Positions 57,662 through 64,000 of a DNA stretch of 64,000 nucleotides are shown one piece after another. The stretch spans positions 26,362,708 to 26,426,707 of the forward strand of contig CM073896.1 of the NCBI GenBank assembly GCA_037176705.1, in the 5' to 3' direction. The stretch comes from Molossus alvarezi. Lineage: Eukaryota; Chordata; Mammalia; Chiroptera; Molossidae. Numbering within the stretch: position 1 is the stretch's first letter; every line of letters starts with the position of its first letter. The notes under the pieces were generated by a model. The model was not told where the DNA came from. It saw only the letters and a program-made list of their open reading frames with translations, and searched no databases. Made by a program: the position numbers and the translations under genes.

Positions 57662-60600
57662 TCATTTTATTCCACAAATAAGTGAGATCATATGATATTT
57701 ATCTTTCTCTGTTTGGCTTGTTTCGCTTAGGATGACCCTTTCCAGGTCCCTCCATGTAGTCTCAAAGGATAAGAGATCTTTCTTTCTTACAGCTCCTTAG
57801 TACTCCATTGTGTATATGTACCACTGCTTTTTTATCCATTTGTCTACTAATGGATATTTGTGCTGTTTCCAAATCTTAGCTATTGTAAATAGTGCTGCTA
57901 CAAACATGGGGATACATATATTCTTTCTGATTGGTATTTCAGGCTTCTTAGGTTATATTCCTAGAAGTGGGATCATTGGGTCGAATGGAAGTTCGAATTT
58001 TAATTTTTTGAGGGAACACCATATTGTTTTCCATAGTGGCTGCACCAGTCTGCATTCCCACCAGCAGTATACTAGAGTCCCCTTTTCTCCACACCTTCGC
58101 CAACACTTGTTGTTTGATGATTTGTTGATGGCGGCCATTCTGACAGGTGTGAGGTAATACCTCATTGTTGTTTTAATTTGCATCTTGCTGATGATTAGTG
58201 ATGTTGAGCATTTCTTCATATGTCTCTTAGCCATTTGTATGTCCTGTTTGGAGAGGTGTCTATTTAGTTCCTCTGCCCATTTTTTAATTGGGTTCTTTGT
58301 CTTCCTTTTGTTGAGTTGTATGAGCACTCTATATATTGGAAATTAACCCCTAATCTGATATATCATTGGTAATTATGCTCTCCCACACAGTGGGTTGCCT
58401 TTCCATTTTGATGATTGTATCTTTTGCTGTGCAGAAGCTTCTGAATTTGAAGGAGTCACATGTGATCATTTCTCCTTTGTTTCTGTTGCCTTAGGTGATG
58501 TATCAGTGAAAATTTTGCTGCATGTAATGTCTGAAATTTTGTTGCCTAGAGTTTCTTCTAGGATTTTTATGGATTCATGAGTCACATTTAAGCCTTGCAT
58601 CCATTTTAAGTTTATTCTTGTGTATGGTGTAAGTTGATGGTCTAGTTTCATTTTTTTGCATGTAGCTGTCCAATTTTTCCAACACCATTTATTAAAGAGG
58701 CTGACTTTACTTCACTCTATGCTCTTGCCACCTTTGTCAAATATTAATTGAGCATATCGCCTTGGGTCCATTTCTGGATTCTCTGTTCTGTTCCACTGGT
58801 CTATATGCCTGTTCTTGTGCCAGTACCAGGCTGTTTTGATTACAGTTGCTTTGTAGTATAACCTGAAATCTGGTAATGTGATCCCTCCAATTTTGCTCTT
58901 CTTTTTCAAGATTGGTGTGGGTATTCGAGGTCTTTTTTGGTTCCATATAAACTTTTGATGTATTTGTTCTAGTTCTGTGAAGTATGTTGTTGGTATTTTG
59001 ATGGGGATTGCATTAAATATATAGATTGCTTTGGGTAGTATGGACATTTTAAGGATGTTGATTCTTCCAATCCATGAGCAAGGTATGTGCTTCACTGTTT
59101 TATATCTTCCTTTATTTCTTTTTTCAATGACCTGTAGTTTTCTGCAACTAAGTTCTTTATTTCTTTGGTTAAGTTTATTTCTAGGTATCTTAATTTTTTT
59201 TGATGCAATGGTCAATGGGACTGTTTTTTCTGTTTCTCTTTCTGTGACTTCATCATTGGTGTATAAGAATGGCATTGATTTCTTGACATTAATTTTGTAT
59301 CTTGCTGCTTTGCCAAATTCATTTATTAAGTCTAGTAAATTTTTTATGGAGCTTTGGTGTTTTCTATGTATAGTATCATGTCATCTGTGAAAAATGACAG
59401 TTGCACTTCCTACTTTCCAATTTGGATCCGTTTTTATATTTTCTTCCTGTCTTATTGCTCTGGCTAAGACTTCTAGTACTATGTCAAATAAGAGTGGCAA
59501 AAGTGGGCATCCTTGTCTTGTTCCTGTTCTTAAGGGAAATGCTTTTAGTTTTTGCCCAATGAGTATGATGTTGGCTGTAGGTCTTGCATGTATGGCCTTT
59601 ATTATCTCTAGATATGATCCCTCTATTCCCACACTGCTGAGCGTTTTTATCAGAAATGAATGCTGGCTTTTGTCAAAGACTCTTTCAGCATCTATTGATA
59701 TGATCATGTGGTTTTTATTCTTCATTTTATTTATGTGGTGTATCCCATTTATTGATTTACAAATATTGTACGAGCTTTTCAAACTTGCGATGAATCCCAC
59801 TTGGTCATGGTAAGTAATTTTATTGATGTGTTGCTGGATCTTATTTGCTAGTATTTTGTTCAGGATTTTTTTGTGTCTATGTTCATCAGAAATATTGGCC
59901 TGTAGTTTTATTTCTTTGTAATGTCTTTTTTTCTGGTTTTGGAATTAGAATTATGCTGGCCTCATAAAAAGAGTTTGGAAGTCTTCCTTCTTCTTGAGTT
60001 TTTAAAATAGTTTGAGGAGAATGGGTGGTAGTTCCTTTTTGAATGTTTGGTAACACTCTCCTTGAAGCCATCTGAGCCTGGGCCTTTGTTTGCCGGGAAA
60101 GTCTTGATTACATCTTCAATTTCTTCTGTTGTTATTGGTCTGTTCAGGTTTTTCTCTCTTCCAAGTCCAGTTTTGGGAAACTATGTGTTTCTAGAAATTT
60201 GTCCATTTTGCTTAGATTGTCGAATTTGTTGCCATATAATTGTTCAAAGTAGTTTTTAACGATCTTCTATATTTCTGTGGTATCAGTTGTTACTTCTCTT
60301 TCATTTCTGATTTTGTGTATTTGGGTTCTCTATCTTTGTTTCTTGGTGAGTCTAGCTAAGGGTCTATCAATCTTGTTTATCTGTTCGAAAAGCCAGCTCT
60401 TTGATTCATTGATCCTTAGAACATTTTTGTTTGTTTGTTTGTCTCTATGTCACTTATTTCTGCTCTGATCTTTACTATTACTTGCTCTGGGGTTTTCTTT
60501 TAGTTTGCTTTCTAGTTCTTTAAATTGTGAGGTTAGGTAGTCTATAAGAGATTTTTCTTGCTTCTTCAGGTAGGCCTGTAGTGCTATGAACTTCCCTCTC

Positions 60601-61477
60601 AGAACTGCTTTCACTGTATCCCATAGATTTTGTGTTGTTGTGTGTTCATTTTTATTTATTTCCAGGAAGTTTTTAATTTCTTCCTTGATCTCCTCAGTGA
60701 CCCATTCATTGTTTAATAACATGGTAATTAGCTTCCATGTGTTCCAATGTCTTTGCATGTTCTTGTTGCAGTTGATTTCTAGTTTCATGCCATTGTGATC
60801 TGAGAAGATGCTTGATATGATTTCAATCTTCTTGAACTTGTAGAGACTTAGTTTGTGTCCTAATATTTGGTCTATCTTTAAGAATGTCCCATGTGCACTT
60901 GAGAAGAATGTGAATTCTGTAGTTTTGGGGGTGTAATACTCTGTAGATATCTATTAAATCCGTTTGTTCTAGTACTTCATTTAGAGTCTCTGTTTGCTTT
61001 CTAATTTTTTGTCTAAATCTATCCAGTGGTGTCAACAGGGTGTTAAAGTCCCCTGCTATGATTGTATTGCTGTTGATTTCTCCTTTGAAATCCTCCAGTA
61101 GATTTTTAATAGATTTTTGTGCTCCTCTATTGGGTGCATATATGTTTATCAAAGTTATATCTTCCTGTTGAATAGATTCTTTCAATATTATGTAGTGGCC
61201 TTCTTTGTCTCTAGTTTGATCTTTATTTTAAAATGTATTTTATCAGATATGAATAATGTTCCCCCAGCTTTTTTTCCTTTCCGTTTGCTTGAAAATTTTT
61301 TTTCCATCTCTTCACTTTCCACCTATCTGAGTCTTTTGTTCTGAAGTGGGTCTCTTGTAAACAACATATAGATGAGTCATGCTTTCTTATCCAATCAGTT
61401 ACTCTGTGTCTTTTTATTGGAGCATTCAATCCATTTATATTTATGGTGATTATTGATATGTATTTATTTATTGCCAT
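57662..61477 (-). pseudogene. L1-C ORF2 remnant (endonuclease/reverse transcriptase)
   Basis: About 3.8 kb, from MAINKYISIITININGLN (61477) to a stop near 57662. Domains: endonuclease at 61223-61477 with LQETHF and at 60823-61185 with AGDFNTLLTPLDR (catalytic GDFN kept); linker TTEEIEDVIKTLP region near 60100; RT at 59381-59800 with motif [11 protein letters not shown] and [13 protein letters not shown]; motif C reads FTDD in a different frame because of a shift just before it. C-terminal region at 57953-58327 keeps the Cys-rich motif [19 protein letters not shown]. Frameshifts separate the domains. Confidence 0.9.
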
Positions 61478-62439
61478 GTTTGTTTAGTGTGGTTATATTT
61501 TTCTTCCCATTTCTCCTGATAATTACAGCAGTGCTTTTTAATATTTCTTGCAGTGATGGTTTGGTGCTAATGTATTCCCTTAGCATTTTTTTTGTGTGTG
61601 TGTGCTCTGGGAATCTCTTTATTTGCACTTGTATTTTGAATGATAGCCTTGCTGAGTAGAGTAGTCTTGGATTCAGATTCTTGTTTTTCATGACCTTGAT
61701 TACCTCATGCTATTCCCTTCTGGCCTGTAGTGTTTCTGTTGAGAAGTCAGTTGAGAGCCTTATGGGGTTTCCTTTATAGGTAACCTGTTGCTTATCTCTT
61801 GCTGCTTTTAGGATTCTCTCTTTGTCTTTAATTTTTGGCAGTTTGATTACTATGTGTCTTGGTGTGGGCCTGTTTGGGTTCTTTTTACTTGCGGCTCTCT
61901 GTGCTTCTTGAACTTGAATGTCTTCTTCCTTCACCAAATTAGGGAAGTTTTTTGTCACTATTTCTTCAAATATATTCTTTAACCCTAGCTCATTTTCTTC
62001 TTCTTTGGGGACTCCTATGATGCGAATGTTACTATGTTTCCAGTTGTCCCACAGTTCTGTTAAGCTGTCTTCTTGTTTTTCATTTGTTTTTTCCTTTTGG
62101 TTTTCTGATTGGTTGATTTTTTTCTACCCTATCTTCTAATTCACTGATCCAGTCCTAGGCTTCCTCTACTCTGATATTTAGACCTTCCAATATGTCCTTT
62201 ATTTCTGATATGTCATTCTTCATTTCTTCTTGGAGGTTTAAATTTCCAACTGGTTGATTTTCAACATTTCTATGTCTTTACTAATGGTTCTCATGTCCTT
62301 ACACATGCTGTTGAGCTTCCTTAAGATCATGACTCTGAATTCTAGTTCTGTTAACTTGCTTAATGGTACCTCATTTATCTCATCTTCAGTAGAGGTCTCT
62401 TATTTTGTTCATTTGGCTTTTGTTTCTGTATTTCACCAT
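61464..62439 (-). pseudogene. L1-C ORF1 remnant
   Basis: The start at 62439 aligns with the L1-B ORF1 start. The coiled-coil part is interrupted by frameshifts. The central part, at 61710-61958, has FPNLVKEEDIQVQEAQRAASKK-like text (RRM region; PRHIVIKLPKIKDKERILKAA). The end, at 61464-61691, has MKNKNLNPRLLYSARLSF and MLREYISTKPSLQEIL, typical of the ORF1 C-terminal domain. The C-terminal frame overruns the usual stop and ends at 61464, next to the ORF2 start. Broken and inactive. Confidence 0.85.
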
Positions 62440-63036
62440 TTTGGCTATCACAGTGGACTTTGGAGCCTGCCAAATTTTTCCTGTGTGGGTTGGGATTTTG
62501 CTGTTTTTGGCTCCCTCTCCTTGGTTTGGATGAGGCAGGGAGGACCCACATTAAACACCACTGTCAAGTCTTACTTTGCTGGTTAAAGTTGCTAGCTCAG
62601 GGAATAGTACTGCTATCCTCTAGCTTTTTGCCTGGAGTCTATCAGTAGAGGTTACCTGAAGAACCTTGGCTTTTCATTTGAATGAAAAACTACCTCAGGT
62701 GCTCAGCATAAGTGGATTTCCTGAGGGTGGGACAGATGCTGGTTGTTAGTGAGCCTCAATTTGCATTTCAATGGCCCACATGGTTTGGTTGAATCTCTGA
62801 GTGAGGGACTGCTGCCTCTCCCCAGAGCCATGGGAAGGAGTAAGATGACAACCATCCTACCTGGCTGCAACTCAGCAAAAGCTCTGATTGCCCTCCAAAT
62901 TTTGAGTGTCCCCACACAGTTCCAGGGTAGTCTGTCCTCCCTCTGCTGGAGCCCAAGGTAAGTGGCTGCTGCTATTTTAGCCTCTGTCCCGGCTCTGCAC
63001 TGTGGAGCCTCTTGGCAATTTAACCTGAGGACACTG

Positions 63037-63074
63037 CTCACAGCTAAGGCAGCTTCTCACAGCTAAGGCTGCTG
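63037..63074. repeat. 19-bp imperfect tandem repeat in the L1-C 5' UTR
   Basis: The unit 'ctcacagctaaggcagctt' is followed by 'ctcacagctaaggctgctg'. It lies where L1-B has its additional CpG-rich segment. Confidence 0.8.
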
Positions 63075-63258
63075 CTGAACATGGGCTTCCAGCCCCCATC
63101 TTGCATCTCCCCAAGCCTACCAGGAATGAGTCAGTGTCCCTTGTTATGCTGTCCTCCAATCTGCTTTTCTGTTGCTTTATTTCTGATGATTTATCTTTAT
63201 TTTCCTTGTAATTCCAGCTTGGTGCTGGGAGATGGTCTGTGTAGCTTCCATTCACTCC

Positions 63259-63271
63259 ACCGCCATTTTTC
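63259..63271 (-). promoter_or_regulatory. YY1-like site at the L1-C 5' end
   Basis: The minus strand reads 'aaaaatggcggtg' within the first 20 or so bases of the element, a good match to the YY1 core AAnATGGCGGC. It is in the position where primate L1s carry their YY1 site. Binding is inferred. Confidence 0.55.
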
Positions 63272-63321
63272 CAGTCTCCCATACATCTTTTTTTAGTGGT
63301 CAAATCTTTTACCCAATTCTT

Positions 63322-63585
63322 TTTTTTTTTTTATTCTTACCTGAGGACATTTTTTTTTTTTTTTTTGCATTTATCTTTAGACAGAGCAGGAGGGAGGGGC
63401 CGGAGGAGAGAGAGAGAGAGAAACATTGATGTGAGAGAGACACATTGAGTCATTGCCACTCACAGGACCCCAACCAGGGCAGGAACAAACTGCAACTGAG
63501 TTAATGTGCCCTTAGTGGGAACCGAACCCGGGACTCTCAGGTCCGCAGGCCAAAGCTCTAACCGCTGAGCCAAACTGGCCAGGGC
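63322..63585 (-). mobile_element. VES SINE, hairpin-tail type, minus strand
   Basis: The minus strand opens 'gccctggccagtttggctc' with box A and box B ('gggttcggttccc'); on the plus strand the tail reads 'attcttacctgaggacat', with two T runs. Exact 12-bp duplication 'tacccaattctt' at 63310-63321 and 63586-63597. Confidence 0.96.
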
Positions 63586-63597
63586 TACCCAATTCTT

Positions 63598-64000
63598 AAT
63601 TGGGTCAATTATTTTCTTATTCTTTTGACTTAACTTTTTAGCATAATTTTAATTTCTCTGGATTAGTGGCATATAAAAACCTGCTATATGGCTCTTTATG
63701 CCTCATTTTAGGCTATTCTTGAGCGAATGCATGGCCTAACTATTAACAAAAAGATGGCTGCAATGAAACATCCACTGTTTATTTATTATTGGTAATCACA
63801 GAATCCTTACATGCTATATCTAAAAACAGTAAGTTCAGTCTTGCCTTTGTAAGTATTAGGAGCAAACTCTACCAACTAGAACTTCAGGTTATTTTCTTTA
63901 ACTAAGGAACTTTAAAGATGCTTGAGAAGCAAACATAAGTATTGAAAAATATATCTATCTATAAACATATATACATATTTAAATATATAAATTCCTCAGG
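63598..64000. other. Gene-free AT-rich DNA at the window edge
   Basis: Nothing recognised. Confidence 0.5.

Larger units (their letters stand above)
57417..63278 (-). mobile_element. L1-C: full-length LINE-1, minus strand, inactive
   Basis: It has all L1 parts and lies in the same orientation as L1-B, 2.1 kb away. It is flanked by an exact 15-bp duplication, 'ccatacatctttttt', at 57402-57416 and 63279-63293, giving about 5,862 bp. Its 5' UTR is about 100 bp shorter than in L1-B. ORF1 and ORF2 are broken by frameshifts and stops. It is a separate insertion, not a segmental duplicate of L1-B, because the duplications and flanks differ. Confidence 0.97.

Overview
The window is nuclear DNA of a mammal and almost certainly a bat. 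The main evidence is the tRNA-derived SINE scattered through it (head 'gccctggccggtttggctcag', with Pol III box A and box B), which is the VES type of bats, mainly known from vesper bats and relatives. The many bat-style LINE-1 (L1) copies, mammal-wide MIRs and a Tigger1-like transposon agree. I cannot name the species. I see no host protein-coding exon, rRNA, functional tRNA or CRISPR array. The window reads as intergenic or deep-intronic DNA, and by my coordinate totals about half of it is recognisable transposable element.

Layout. 1-6.6 kb: mostly unassigned low-GC DNA with one MIR. 6.6-20.8 kb: old L1 fragments, MIRs, an old unnamed repeat at 8.3-9.4 kb, and VES SINEs, some nested. 20.8-33.2 kb: a Tigger1-like element with TA duplications, an old antisense L1 (21.8-23.3 kb), short L1 3' ends, more SINEs and a CpG-bearing unit with a hAT-like end (about 27.84-28.35 kb). 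33.4-39.6 kb: a full-length but dead + strand L1 (L1-A) holding two VES insertions. 39.7-40.7 kb: a 5'-truncated - strand L1 (L1-E). 41.2-42.0 kb: a solo ERVL-type LTR, - strand, with a primer-binding-site remnant. 42.3-43.9 kb: old antisense L1. 44.5-46.6 kb: 5'-truncated + strand L1 (L1-D). 49.35-55.32 kb and 57.42-63.28 kb: two full-length - strand L1s (L1-B, L1-C), each bounded by an exact 15-bp target-site duplication. 63.3-63.6 kb: one more VES copy.

Nothing here works as a gene system. The L1 ORF1 and ORF2 reading frames are all broken by frameshifts and stops, and several catalytic residues are changed. The informative content is insertion history: two VES tail types whose nesting shows their order, exact target-site duplications, SINEs inside L1 inside older repeats, and long inverted L1 pairs across 33-63 kb. 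I did not find a convincing undescribed biological system. The best candidates for a second look are the unidentified 27.84-28.35 kb unit, the conserved stem-loop in the tail of one VES type, and the long inverted L1 arrangement.
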